NCBI GenBank assembly: GCA_001698425.1
Contig: MBRE01000067.1
Span: forward strand, 163,610 to 227,609
Direction of reading: 5' to 3'
DNA: 64,000 bases
From: Oscillatoriales cyanobacterium USR001
GTDB taxonomy: Bacteria > Cyanobacteriota > Cyanobacteriia > Cyanobacteriales > Microcoleaceae
Under the pieces are notes generated by a model. It saw only the letters and a program-made list of their open reading frames with translations, searched no databases and was not told where the DNA came from. Position 1 is the stretch's first letter, and each line of letters begins with the position of its first letter. Both the position numbers and the translations under genes were made by a program. This document shows, one piece after another, positions 27,401 through 34,626 of the stretch.

Positions 27401-27929
27401 AGCCTTTGAGTACCATTTCCGCAAAAACGCCAATTTGTGCGGCCTCATACTCCGGCTTTAAAGTCAAATAAGGATTTTCCCAATCACCCCAAACCCCGTA
27501 GCGTTTAAATCCTTCCCGTTGCTGCTGCATAGTTGCCAAGGCAAAATCCCGTGCTTGGTGGCGCAATTCCAGGGGAGTCAACTTTTGCCTTTGGGCAGAC
27601 TTCATATCCTGCAAGACTTTCAGTTCAATTGGGAGGCCGTGACAATCCCATCCGGGGACGTAGCGAACTTTTCTCCCTTGGAGGATTTGGTAGCGATTAA
27701 TAGTATCTTTAAGAATTTTATTGAGGGCGTGGCCTATGTGGAGTTGGCCGTTGGCGTAGGGGGGGCCATCGTGGAGAATGAACAAGTCACCGGGATTGTT
27801 TTGTGACAGGCGATCGTATATATGTCGATCTGCCCAAAATTGTTGCAGTTCGGGTTCCCGTTTGACAGCGTTAGCACGCATATCAAACTTAGTCTTGGGC
27901 AGGTTTACAGTGTCTTTATACGATTTCAT
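24456..27929 (-). CDS. ileS: Isoleucyl-tRNA synthetase with CAAD domain
   Basis: Class I synthetase charging tRNA-Ile, 1157 residues where about 950 is usual. HIGH motif in [11 protein letters not shown] and KMSKSLGN are intact; the editing domain and the C-terminal zinc site ([10 protein letters not shown]...CERC) are present. Extra sequence: a CAAD domain at about 925-1035, with an amphipathic helix and two hydrophobic helices ([31 protein letters not shown]), which is known to anchor some cyanobacterial synthetases to thylakoid membranes. It is followed at about 1045-1071 by a Pro/Ser/Leu repeat (APSPQPL units) encoded by a genomic GGGGCTAG repeat. The reading frame is kept throughout. Confidence 0.95.
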   Translation of the reverse strand: MKSYKDTVNLPKTKFDMRANAVKREPELQQFWADRHIYDRLSQNNPGDLFILHDGPPYANGQLHIGHALNKILKDTINRYQILQGRKVRYVPGWDCHGLPIELKVLQDMKSAQRQKLTPLELRHQARDFALATMQQQREGFKRYGVWGDWENPYLTLKPEYEAAQIGVFAEMVLKGYIYRGLKPVHWSPSSKTALAEAELEYPEGHTSRSIYVALKVSKLAKSAKSLTPYLSNLYLAVWTTTPWTIPANLAVAVNPDLTYSVVKFSGEKDLTTTKAVTEANNVEKNLIVAADLVEKLSATFNAKLEVVATIQGKDLEKCTYKHPLFDRTSPVVIGGDYITADSGTGLVHTAPGHGQEDYQVGQRYGLPLLSPVDDNGNFTAEAGQFEGLNVLGDGNGAVIDALAAADALIKEEAYSHSYPYDWRTKKPTIFRATEQWFASVEGFREAALKAIAQVKWIPAQGENRITAMVSDRSDWCISRQRSWGVPIPAFYDEETGEPLLNAETIGHVQAIIAEKGSDAWWELSVEELLPENYHNNGKIYRKGTDTMDVWFDSGSSWAAVAKGREELHYPVEMYLEGSDQHRGWFQSSLLTSVANHGVAPYKTVLTHGFVLDEKGRKMSKSLGNVVDPGVVIDEYGADVLRLWVSSVDYSADVPLGTNILKQQADVYRKIRNTARFLLGNLHDFDPQKDAVSYADLPELDRYMLHRMTEVFAEIKDAFETFQFFRFFQTVQNFCVVDLSNFYLDIAKDRLYISAENAFRRRSCQTVLAIALENLARAIAPVLCHLAEDIWQYLPYPTPYKSVFEAGWVQLDEKWANPELGKSWEYLRQVRGEVNKVLELARSEKAIGAPLEAKVLLYVPDGEKRQKLQALNPSTDSLAAKYMQQQETEIVSKVLDAILLTFDPQPVIRKTIDYHTRPTVQAKTSLDRAKEIVETVANFLGDLPTMIGKIWEESKDAAIVVMLLFAAFICFDVAQAVLTSINEIPFLGSGFEAIGIGCSIWFFWHNLLFATNRQELSQKVELLKIEILGNHPEEEIREKAEENPSLAPSPQPLTPISLAPSPQPLAPSPYPLAPSPAGNGVDELRYLFIASQVQLLENVEDLAGVQYTSLSSELGVGVVKADGEKCDRCWNYSTHVGESHEHPLLCERCVPALAGEF
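24717..24797. repeat. GGGGCTAG-type tandem repeat inside ileS
   Basis: Imperfect copies of GGGGCTAG/GGGACTAG, about 80 bp. The same repeat family is intergenic at 34530-34550 and 42398-42415, so this copy appears to have entered the gene in frame. Confidence 0.85.
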
Positions 27930-28129
27930 GTTCTGTCACAACTAGGCGATCGAGATTTTGCACTATTTTACACTATTGGCGGGGATTTTATTTGGGGACT
28001 TAGGGGAAATATTGGTAATGCCTGTGGGATGTCTGTGCGATCGCTGGATGAGGGTTGTAACCTGTCTCAAGTAGAACGAGGGGAATGCGATCGTAAGATT
28101 CTACCCAATTTCGACTAAATATTTATCCT

Positions 28130-28182
28130 AACTTTGACCGTTGGCGATGCTAGAATTTGAGCGATCGCCAATGGTCAAAGTT
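28130..28182 (-). terminator. Hairpin at the 3' end of the S1 gene
   Basis: AACTTTGACC-G-TTGGCGAT at 28130-28148 pairs with 28164-28182, 19 bp with one mismatch and a 15-nt loop. It overlaps the stop codon of the minus-strand S1 gene. There is no T-tract, so terminator function is a guess. Confidence 0.35.
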
Positions 28183-28504
28183 ACAATCGTTCATGTATCG
28201 CCGGAATTTTCAGCTTCACCAAAGCTTTTTGTAAAACACTAGGTTTAACACTTAACCAAATTTGATTACGCTCATCTTCAGTATAACCTATCACTACAGC
28301 GCCTATGGATGAACCGATATCAGGATACATTTCTGGAGTCATATCGACCGTATCTACAAAATCAGTAATTTGCACAATACCTCGCACCGTTTCATCATCC
28401 AAATTTACAAAAATCCCAAATGGTAAATGATATTCAACTTTACCATAAATCAGTTCACCTAACCGATACTTAGATTTAACCTGATTCCAAAAGTGATCGC
28501 TCAT
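28181..28504 (-). CDS. S1 RNA-binding domain protein
   Basis: A 107-residue single-domain protein: LGELIYGKVEYHLPFGIFVNLDDETVRGIVQITDF is the S1 beta-barrel start, and IGAVVIGYTEDERNQIWLSVKPS its end. It could bind RNA or a ribosome. No other domain is present. Alone on the minus strand; the sequence ATGAGGTAAT upstream has a GAGGT ribosome site. Confidence 0.75.
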   Translation of the reverse strand: MSDHFWNQVKSKYRLGELIYGKVEYHLPFGIFVNLDDETVRGIVQITDFVDTVDMTPEMYPDIGSSIGAVVIGYTEDERNQIWLSVKPSVLQKALVKLKIPAIHERL

Positions 28505-28584
28505 TACATTACCTCATTTTTAAGATTCTAGGATATTGATTCAAAATTGGAAATAAGCAGAAACGGGTGAATTTGTCTATATTT

Positions 28585-29454
28585 TTAATCCTCGTCAACA
28601 GAGATGGAATGCTCACTTGGCTTGGAGTAGGAACCGGAGTAGAGCCCATTTGTCCAACTGATTTGCAACCAATTATCACCTAAATTTTCATTAATTATCG
28701 TAGTAATTCTATGGTCATAATTTTGACTATCAAATACCCCATTTTTTAGCAAAAAAACTAAAACTTCTTGGCATTTTTGCCCTTCATGTTCATCTGGGTA
28801 ATATACCTTTACTGTAATTAGTATTCTATCTGCTGATATCCCTAACTCTTCTCTTTCTGTAATAGTTTTAACTTTTTCTTCTTGATTGTCCTCCGAATTT
28901 CTGAGAGTATTTATAATCAAAGAGTTTTCGTCTGATTCTTTCCAATCAAAAGAATGCCAATTAAAACCTACATATCCATACTCCGGTATAATATTCTTAC
29001 TTAACATTTTTACGCAACCGAAAAATTGTGGTTTTATAACCTTCCCTTGAATCTGCTCGAAGTATTGAAAACGAGACACAAGAACAATTTCGTTGTGTTT
29101 CAATCCCAGTATCTTGACTATGTTACCTTGGGGATTAAAACAGACAATTGGAACATAAAAGTCTTTTCCCTCAACACTAAACTTGCTATCCCCCATGTAA
29201 ACACTCGTACTTAGTATCACCTCGGTTCTATAGCACGGGGATGTAAGCATATTATTTTGACTCATGAATTCTTTGTAAAACCATCCCCATCCTTCTTCCC
29301 TAAGCCTTTGATTTAATTCACAAGCTTTTCTCGGTGTTATTGGGAAATCTATATTATGTATTTCAGTGTTCCCTTTTACGCTTGTTGGTTTATTTTGAGA
29401 AGTGGGCTTCCCATAATTAGGATTATGTTTCTTACGTCGTTTTGCCTCTCCCAT
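28585..29454 (-). CDS. Shared-leader protein 3, unknown C-terminal domain
   Basis: A 289-residue protein whose first 20 residues (MGEAKRRKKHNPNYGKPTSQ) are nearly the same as those of the genes at 29710 and 31004. The leader is strongly basic. The rest matches nothing I know: ITPRKACELNQRLREEGWGWFYKEF is helical, the middle is beta-rich (VILSTSVYMGDSKFSVEGKDFYVPIVCFNPQG), and the end contains ITTIINENLGDNWLQISWTNG. No signal peptide or membrane segment. It starts 1 nt after the stop of the small gene at 29456 (TGACATG), so they are translationally coupled. Confidence 0.7.
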   Translation of the reverse strand: MGEAKRRKKHNPNYGKPTSQNKPTSVKGNTEIHNIDFPITPRKACELNQRLREEGWGWFYKEFMSQNNMLTSPCYRTEVILSTSVYMGDSKFSVEGKDFYVPIVCFNPQGNIVKILGLKHNEIVLVSRFQYFEQIQGKVIKPQFFGCVKMLSKNIIPEYGYVGFNWHSFDWKESDENSLIINTLRNSEDNQEEKVKTITEREELGISADRILITVKVYYPDEHEGQKCQEVLVFLLKNGVFDSQNYDHRITTIINENLGDNWLQISWTNGLYSGSYSKPSEHSISVDED

Positions 29455-29733
29455 GTCAATATCCTCTTCCCATAGTTCTTTCTATATCTTGTACAACTTG
29501 TTCAACAGCACCAACAAAACTTAAATCTTTACGCCAGTAATGACACGCAAGAGAAGCACCTAAAACTGTCTCAATAAAATCATCAGAAGTAGGCATCAAG
29601 TTTCTTGTCAGCACTGTGACGATTGTGGAGCGGAACTCTTCAATCTGTGCCTGGGTATATTCAGCGTACTCAGGATTACCGGAACGACCAACATCAACAA
29701 TTTTAATCCTTACCATGTTGTGACTATCACCTT
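29395..29733 (-). repeat. 339-bp duplicated unit, copy B
   Basis: Contains, in transcription order, a ribosome site, the small partner gene, a 1-nt gap and the first ~20 codons of the next leader gene. It equals copy A in length with few substitutions. Confidence 0.85.
29456..29716 (-). CDS. Small conserved partner protein, copy B
   Basis: An 86-residue protein differing from copy A (30722) at two residues only (Ile for Val at positions 6 and 48). The sequence VDVGRSGNPEYAEYTQAQIEEFRSTIVTVLTRNLMP is followed by a helix; no family recognised. The start is ATG 29716, matching copy A and preceded by AAGGTGA; the ORF extends upstream to 29740 but that is within the shared unit. It overlaps the stop of the TPR gene by 7 nt (ATGGTAA) and the next leader gene starts 1 nt after its stop. 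Confidence 0.75.
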   Translation of the reverse strand: MVRIKIVDVGRSGNPEYAEYTQAQIEEFRSTIVTVLTRNLMPTSDDFIETVLGASLACHYWRKDLSFVGAVEQVVQDIERTMGRGY

Positions 29734-30720
29734 GTACCATAGTTCCATTGCCTTTTCATAGTAAGCCATTTGGCCTTGTGCTTCAAACAATTTTGCAGCT
29801 TTCTGTAAATCCTCAATAGCCCCTTGTTTATCTCCTAATTTAAGACGGACTAGACCCCGGTTGTTGTAGGCTAAAGCTAAGTCAGGCTGAAGTTCAATCG
29901 CTTTATTATAATCGGCGATCGCCCCTTTTTTATTTCCTAATTCGCTACGGACTAAACCCCGGTTGCTGTAGGCTAAAGCTAAGTCAGGCTGAAGTTTAAT
30001 CGCTTTATTATAATCGGCGATAGCCCCTTGTTTATCTCCTAATTCGCTACGGACTACACCCCGGTTGCTGTAGGCTTGAGGATAGTCAGGCTGAAGTTCA
30101 ATCGCTTTATTCAAATCGGCGATAGCCCCTTTTTTATCTCCCAAATCATCACGGACGTTACCCCGGTTGTTGTAGGCATCAGCATAGTCAGGCTTAAGTT
30201 CAATCGCTTTATTCAAATCGGCGATAGCCCCTTTTTTATCTCCCAAATCATCACGGACTGCACCCCGGTTGATGTAGGCTTTAGCATAGTCAGGCTGAAG
30301 TTCAATCGCTTTATTCAAATCGGCGATAGCCCCTTTTTTATCTCCTAATTCGCTACGGACGTGACCCCGGTTGGAGTAGGCCAAAGCATAGTCAGGCTGA
30401 AGTTTAATCGCTTTATTATAATCGGCGATAGCCCCTTGTTTATCTCCTAATTCGCTACGGACTACACCCCGGTTGCTGTAGGCCAAAGCATAGTCAGGCT
30501 GAAGTTCAATCGCTTTATTCAAATCGGCGATAGCCCCTTGTTTATCTCCTAATTCGATACGGACGTTACCCCGGTTGTAGTAGGCATCAGCATCGTCAGG
30601 CTGAAGTTCAATCGCTTTATTCAAATCGGCGATAGCCCCTTTTTTATCTCCTAAATCATCTTGAGAAGTGGGCTTCCCATAATTAGGATTAAGTTTCTTA
30701 CGTCGTTTTGCCTTTCCCAT
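29710..30720 (-). CDS. Shared-leader protein 2, TPR array
   Basis: A 336-residue protein: the leader (MGKAKRRKKLNPNYGKPTSQ, residues 1-20) is followed directly by eight full 34-residue tetratricopeptide repeats (LGDKKGAIADLNKAIELQPD then YAxAYxNRGxVRxE) and a divergent ninth unit. TPR arrays form protein-binding solenoids; no enzymatic domain exists here. The last residues (KVIVTTW) are read from the upstream region of the duplicated unit, meaning the original C-terminus was cut by the duplication. The stop overlaps the next small gene. Repeats are nearly identical in DNA (102-bp period), a sign of recent amplification. Confidence 0.8.
   Translation of the reverse strand: MGKAKRRKKLNPNYGKPTSQDDLGDKKGAIADLNKAIELQPDDADAYYNRGNVRIELGDKQGAIADLNKAIELQPDYALAYSNRGVVRSELGDKQGAIADYNKAIKLQPDYALAYSNRGHVRSELGDKKGAIADLNKAIELQPDYAKAYINRGAVRDDLGDKKGAIADLNKAIELKPDYADAYNNRGNVRDDLGDKKGAIADLNKAIELQPDYPQAYSNRGVVRSELGDKQGAIADYNKAIKLQPDLALAYSNRGLVRSELGNKKGAIADYNKAIELQPDLALAYNNRGLVRLKLGDKQGAIEDLQKAAKLFEAQGQMAYYEKAMELWYKVIVTTW
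29830..30660 (-). repeat. 102-bp tandem repeats encoding TPR motifs
   Basis: Eight consecutive 102-bp units with strong DNA identity, for example the recurrent segment coding DLNKAIELQPD. The complementary strand is open over part of the array for the same reason. Confidence 0.85.
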
Positions 30721-30999
30721 GTCAATATCCTCTTCCCATAGTTCTTTCTATATCTTGTACAACTTGTTCAACAGCACCAACAAAACTTAAATCTTTACGC
30801 CAGTAATGACACGCAAGAGAAGCACCTAAAACTGTCTCAACAAAATCATCAGAAGTAGGCATCAAGTTTCTTGTCAGCACTGTGACGATTGTGGAGCGGA
30901 ACTCTTCAATCTGTGCCTGGGTATATTCAGCATACTCAGGATTACCAGAACGACCAACATCAACAACTTTAATCCTTACCATTTTGTGACTATCACCTT
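30661..30999 (-). repeat. 339-bp duplicated unit, copy A
   Basis: Counterpart of 29395-29733. The two units are separated by the TPR part of protein 2 and end at the same leader codons (PTSQ), beyond which the downstream proteins differ. Confidence 0.85.
30722..30982 (-). CDS. Small conserved partner protein, copy A
   Basis: An 86-residue protein of unknown family (MVRIKVVDVGRSGNPEYAEY start). Its ATG follows AAAAGGTGATAGTCACAAA, with AAGGTGA as ribosome site. The next gene begins 1 nt after its stop. The copy at 29456 is 84/86 identical. Shuttling between leader genes suggests it acts with any of them; function unknown. Confidence 0.75.
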   Translation of the reverse strand: MVRIKVVDVGRSGNPEYAEYTQAQIEEFRSTIVTVLTRNLMPTSDDFVETVLGASLACHYWRKDLSFVGAVEQVVQDIERTMGRGY

Positions 31000-31003
31000 T
31001 TAC

Positions 31004-31750
31004 CTACGTTTTGATATCTGAAGATAGCGATTCTGGCTTGACTACTTTTATTTTGCCTACTGGAGAATTTGCTATAACTTTTCCGTTAGAATCTGCAATT
31101 CTAACTGTATTAAGAGGACGACCTAGCGTCCTGAGATAAGGTTCATTTTCCTCGCCAGCTATAGCTAAAGAATATATTTGGTCATAATGGTATGACAAAT
31201 TATGATCAGAATGGTATTGACTGCCATCCGACATTTTTGGGTATAAGTAAGTGCAAATTTTTATGCACGCAAAAGCCATTCTGTATTCTCGAAATAGGCA
31301 TAATAGCTTGGCCAGACCGTACCAAAGCATAAACCATGTTTGATTATGACTAAATACTTTATCGTAGTATTTGAAGGCTTGATTGAGATCGCCCGATCTC
31401 TTTGACATAATCGACTTATCCACTAGGCCTAATAAATCGCTCTGAATTTCAGTGAGGTCAGACAATGACTTCACTTTATTTAGAATGTAGGTAGCAGTTT
31501 GCTCTTCGTGATCAATTGCATTTTGAATAAACTGAAAAAGTTGACTTTCTGTAACGGATCTATATCTATGGTATCTAGGAAGACTTTCTTCAAAAGCCCC
31601 ACCCTGATTTAGATAAAAATCTAAATCTCTGAAATACTCTGCACGTTCTCCATAACACTCATAGTTATCTTCTATGCCTACTGGATCATTTTGAGACGTG
31701 GGCTTCCGATAATTAGGATTAAGTTTCTTACGTTGTTTTGCCTTTCCCAT
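31004..31750 (-). CDS. Shared-leader protein 1, helical repeat domain
   Basis: A 248-residue protein starting MGKAKQRKKLNPNYRKPTSQ, the same leader as genes 2 and 3. The remainder is helical; SGDLNQAFKYYDKVFSHNQTWFMLWYGLAKLLCLFREYRMAFACIKICTYLYP (in two parts) reads like one or two TPR-type hairpins. The end IADSNGKVIANSPVGKIKVV looks beta. It is the first gene of the five-gene operon; promoter expected at 31751-31850. No family recognised. Confidence 0.7.
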   Translation of the reverse strand: MGKAKQRKKLNPNYRKPTSQNDPVGIEDNYECYGERAEYFRDLDFYLNQGGAFEESLPRYHRYRSVTESQLFQFIQNAIDHEEQTATYILNKVKSLSDLTEIQSDLLGLVDKSIMSKRSGDLNQAFKYYDKVFSHNQTWFMLWYGLAKLLCLFREYRMAFACIKICTYLYPKMSDGSQYHSDHNLSYHYDQIYSLAIAGEENEPYLRTLGRPLNTVRIADSNGKVIANSPVGKIKVVKPESLSSDIKT

Positions 31751-31820
31751 AAATTTAACTCTGGTCTAATTAAATTTTGAACTTGTCTGACTACTTTAGC
31801 ATACCACATATTTTATTTCC

Positions 31821-32122
31821 TATCAACTCGTCAAAAAACACCACTGCCCCAAATCCACAGAAGGCACACCCCGCACCCTCACCGAACTCAAAATCTACTG
31901 GCAACTCCTAGACTGGGAAAAACACCCAATCCTCATTTTCTACGAAGATGCGATACCTCAAGGTTTTAGCCAAACTTTCTCGATTCTCTCACTCGCTTCG
32001 ACGCTACAATTTGCGCGATCGCCCACTCATCCCATCCCACCATTCCCACCTTTTCACCCCAAGACCCGCACCTGATTCAAACTATTATGAATTGGCTACA
32101 ACGCACTATTTTAGAGGCGTGA
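31821..32122 (+). pseudogene. Truncated, frameshifted remnant of an unknown gene
   Basis: One frame reads QLVKKHHCPKSTEGTPRTL then ELKIYWQLLDWEKHPILIFY and EDAIPQGFSQTFSILS; near 31985 the coding character moves to another frame reading LTRFDATICAIAHSS, then FSPQDPHLIQTIMNWL and QRTILEA before a stop at 32120. No start codon precedes it. Its composition looks coding, with a broken frame and lost 5' part. Family not recognised. The first 51 bp recur at 32839. Confidence 0.4.
31826..31876. repeat. 51-bp direct repeat, left copy
   Basis: Starts ACTCGTCAAAAAACACCACT; one mismatch from 32839-32889. The two copies bracket the BrnT/BrnA genes. Confidence 0.85.
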
Positions 32123-32180
32123 AGCTATAACTAAGCTATAATATATGTTACCTCAAAAAAAAGCCATGACTGAAATTACC

Positions 32181-32456
32181 CTATTGCTGGGCTTCCATAT
32201 ACGATCGCAGTAAATGGTTAATCTGAGTCTGATAACCTTGACCTTGAGATTTAAACCACTCCAAAACATCACTATCAATGCTTAAAGTTACTGGAGTTTT
32301 CGTCTGAGAATTAGCTAAACCTCGCCTAACTACTGCCTTAGCAAACATTTCTGGCGTAATTTCTGGACAATCAGAAAAATCAATTTCTTCATCAGTCATC
32401 GTGTCTAGGCGTTCCCAGTCAGTTTGAGAGTTGCTCGAAGTAGATTTGTTGTTCAT
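32181..32456 (-). CDS. brnA: BrnA-type antitoxin
   Basis: A 91-residue antitoxin. Its C-terminal half (TPVTLSIDSDVLEWFKSQGQGYQTQINHLLRSYMEAQ) is the ribbon-helix-helix of the BrnA family, which binds DNA and neutralises BrnT. The start at ATG 32456 (MNNKSTSS) is chosen; a longer frame opens at 32525 but lies deeper in brnT. It overlaps brnT by 38 bp, giving translational coupling and probable autorepression. Confidence 0.88.
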   Translation of the reverse strand: MNNKSTSSNSQTDWERLDTMTDEEIDFSDCPEITPEMFAKAVVRRGLANSQTKTPVTLSIDSDVLEWFKSQGQGYQTQINHLLRSYMEAQQ

Positions 32457-32694
32457 ATTTGGTTGGTTTTCTCGCGGAAATAATGCGAATACATTCTTCT
32501 CGTTCTGTATGGACAACAGCGACAACTCGCCCTTGCAACAAACCTAAAGTCACAAACCTCTGCTCTCCATAATTGAATCGGTCATCTTCAACCGTTACGA
32601 TATCTCCATCAAAAATAGTGGAAACATCAATAAAATCAATTCCATGCTTACGGAGGTTCGTAAGACGTTTAGTTTCATCCCATTCAAATTCCAT
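32419..32694 (-). CDS. brnT: BrnT-type ribonuclease toxin
   Basis: A 91-residue RelE-fold toxin. FEWDETKRLTNLRKHGIDFIDVSTIF at the start, RFVTLGLLQGRVVAVVHTERE in the middle and RIISARKPTKYEQQIYFE at the end are the family signature. BrnT is an RNA-cleaving toxin whose known members block translation under stress. All signature segments are intact, so it is probably active. It precedes brnA, the usual order. Confidence 0.9.
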   Translation of the reverse strand: MEFEWDETKRLTNLRKHGIDFIDVSTIFDGDIVTVEDDRFNYGEQRFVTLGLLQGRVVAVVHTEREECIRIISARKPTKYEQQIYFEQLSN

Positions 32695-32838
32695 ACCTTG
32701 ATTGTTACTACATATTGTAACTACATTTTGCTTTCTTCTAAAAAATCACGATCTAGTTCGCTGGCTTTTAACCCATAAACTGTTGACATTGTTTTTTTCT
32801 ATTTTCGATTCTGATAATTATAGCGTTATCTTAGCACC

Positions 32839-32889
32839 ACTCGTCAAAAAACACCACTGCCCCAAATCCACAGAAGGCAGACCCCGCAC
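32839..32889. repeat. 51-bp direct repeat, right copy
   Basis: Same length as the left copy, one C-to-G difference. The homology to the gene remnant ends after these 51 bp. Confidence 0.85.
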
Positions 32890-32952
32890 TACAAGTTTTA
32901 GCAGAATTTTACTCCTATATTACGAATCCTGCTATGAATTGTCATAGAGAAA

Positions 32953-33019
32953 AGGGCGAAGCATTCAGTTACAAAATATTGGTTTATCGCAATATTTTAT
33001 CGCCCGAATCCTTCGCCCC
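32953..33019. repeat. Inverted repeat, GGGCGAAGCATTCG family
   Basis: Arms GGGCGAAGCATTC and GCCCGAATCCTTCGCCC with a 35-bp AT-rich loop. Same family as 24083 and 50744. Confidence 0.7.
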
Positions 33020-33119
33020 CACATCAAATTTTATAGTTAGAAAACGCGCACAATTTCGGTGTCACCTAAAATTTAGGTAAATCCTACATTAACTGTTAAG
33101 CGCGATCGAACTTATTGGG

Positions 33120-34418
33120 TTAAACCAATTTTTCCTCATCATCTTTTTCCAACTCCTTTGCCGGAACCTCTGCTAGAGTTTCGGAGGATTCAGTAGATTT
33201 TACTTTCTCTGGTTCTGAAGTTTCTTCCATACTTAAGGTTTCAGTAGGGTGTTCAGAAACTATTTCAGCTATTTCTACTGGTGGAGTTGGGGTTTCGGTT
33301 TCCAGCGCATCTACGGCGGCTGTAAGATTTTCGGTTTTGCTTACTTCGGTAGTTTCACTTGGGCGATCGCCTGTTTCTTCTGTAACTTCCGCAGTCATTG
33401 ACTCTGAAGTTTTTGTCAGAGAAATCAAGGTTTCTGGAACCACTTCTGGCACTGATTCTTTAGACTTTGACTCTAAAATGTCGTCAATATCAGCAGTTGG
33501 ATGAATGGGAATTCCCGCCTCAGTAATAGAAGTTTTTACTTCCGAGGTTTTCGCTTCCTTTTTTGCATCTACTGGCTTAGTTTTAGCTTTACCAAAACCG
33601 CCTAAAGAAACCAAACTTTTTTTGAGATTAGCCAACAAACTGCCAAAGTCAGTTGAAGAAGGGGATGGCTTTTTTACCGCCGCCGCAGGTGAGGGAGTGA
33701 ATTGTTTTTCTTGGGTGATTTCAGCAAAATCCTCCGATCCATCAAATTCATCATCGTTATTGTCTGGCGCGATCGCGGTTTGGGAAACAGTAGAGGGTTC
33801 TACCTTTGATGTCTCCTGGGAATCAGCAACTTTCTCACCAGCGACATTGGCGGAATTACTGGCAAAATCACCTTCGATCGCGGTATTGGCAACATCTGCA
33901 ACAGTTGTATTAACCGTTTCACTTGTTTCTTTATCTGGGGGAGAAGCGATCGCAGTTTCTACAGCCCCATACTCTTTCATTTGCACCACCGTTACCGAAG
34001 ATGCACTTTCCGACTCAGGCTGACTGGATTTTTTGCCAACAGTCGCAGGTTTTTTCGGAGTTTTATCCGCTTTTTTGCCAAATAAATCGGCGATCCCTCC
34101 GAAACCCTTAACACCTGTCAATTTTCCCGCTATGTCTAAGTTGGGAATTGGCGTTTGTCCAGCCACAGGTGTAAGCTCTCGGCGCAAAGTCAGGGTTTGC
34201 CAAGCAAACCAACCCAACAAAGCAACACTGGCAATTTGACCCAGTAAAACCGCACCCGTGATCCGTCCTGCACAGACCCATAAAATTAAGGCATAGAATA
34301 GTCCCACCCCACTCCAAGGAAAATCGCTTTTGCGGTGGACTTCAGGAAAAAAGAACGCAGCCATATAAATGGCTAAACTGCCAAAACCGACTGCCAACGC
34401 GAGAATGTAAGCAAGCAT
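33120..34418 (-). CDS. Ycf66 family protein with long acidic tail
   Basis: A 432-residue protein. The first ~90 residues are the Ycf66 domain (cyanobacteria and plastids): LAYILALAVGFGSLAIYMAAFFFPEVHRKSDFPWSGVGLFYALILWVCAGRI in pieces, and LLGQIASVALLGWFAW, giving two or three membrane spans. The remaining 340 residues are low-complexity Ser/Thr/Glu/Pro with one basic block (residues 275-300) and are probably disordered on one face of the membrane. Function of Ycf66 is unknown. Start at the ATG 34418 is clear. Confidence 0.88.
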   Translation of the reverse strand: MLAYILALAVGFGSLAIYMAAFFFPEVHRKSDFPWSGVGLFYALILWVCAGRITGAVLLGQIASVALLGWFAWQTLTLRRELTPVAGQTPIPNLDIAGKLTGVKGFGGIADLFGKKADKTPKKPATVGKKSSQPESESASSVTVVQMKEYGAVETAIASPPDKETSETVNTTVADVANTAIEGDFASNSANVAGEKVADSQETSKVEPSTVSQTAIAPDNNDDEFDGSEDFAEITQEKQFTPSPAAAVKKPSPSSTDFGSLLANLKKSLVSLGGFGKAKTKPVDAKKEAKTSEVKTSITEAGIPIHPTADIDDILESKSKESVPEVVPETLISLTKTSESMTAEVTEETGDRPSETTEVSKTENLTAAVDALETETPTPPVEIAEIVSEHPTETLSMEETSEPEKVKSTESSETLAEVPAKELEKDDEEKLV

Positions 34419-34594
34419 AAGGTCGGTGCTCCCGCTGTTTGATTAAGTAGATAATTTTATCTTTAATTTTATGACCCATAGGCACAATTATCCTGTTGTC
34501 ATTAATGTATAGCAATTGCCAATCCGGTTAGGGGCTAGGGCTAGGCAGGGCTGTTTCATTCTCAGCACTTACGCAGTGCCTCTATATTTACTAG

Positions 34595-34613
34595 GGGCGA
34601 ATGGCATTCGCCC
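34595..34613. repeat. Short hairpin, GGGCGAATG family
   Basis: GGGCGAATG, one base, CATTCGCCC: a perfect 9-bp stem. Located just downstream of the DUF4058 gene stop; may be its terminator or a repeat relic. Confidence 0.5.
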
Positions 34614-34626
34614 ACCATATATAGCG

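Larger units (their letters stand above)
32695..33119. other. Intergenic region between brnT and ycf66
   Basis: Holds the right copy of the 51-bp direct repeat (32839-32889) and an inverted repeat: AGGGCGAAGCATTC (32953-32966) against GCCCGAATCCTTCGCCC (33002-33018). An open frame across 32702-32947 is not supported as a gene. No RNA gene seen. Confidence 0.6.

Noticed and set aside
30076..30348. Plus-strand frame of 90 codons with internal repeats
   Set aside because: Antisense of the repetitive TPR units, open only because the units repeat.
32702..32947. Plus-strand frame crossing the right direct repeat
   Set aside because: Composed of AT-rich spacer and the 51-bp repeat; coding similarity ends with the repeat.
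33505..34023. Long plus-strand frame of 172 codons opposite the Ycf66 gene
   Set aside because: It is the complement of a Ser/Thr/Glu-rich region that suppresses stop codons; no start signals.
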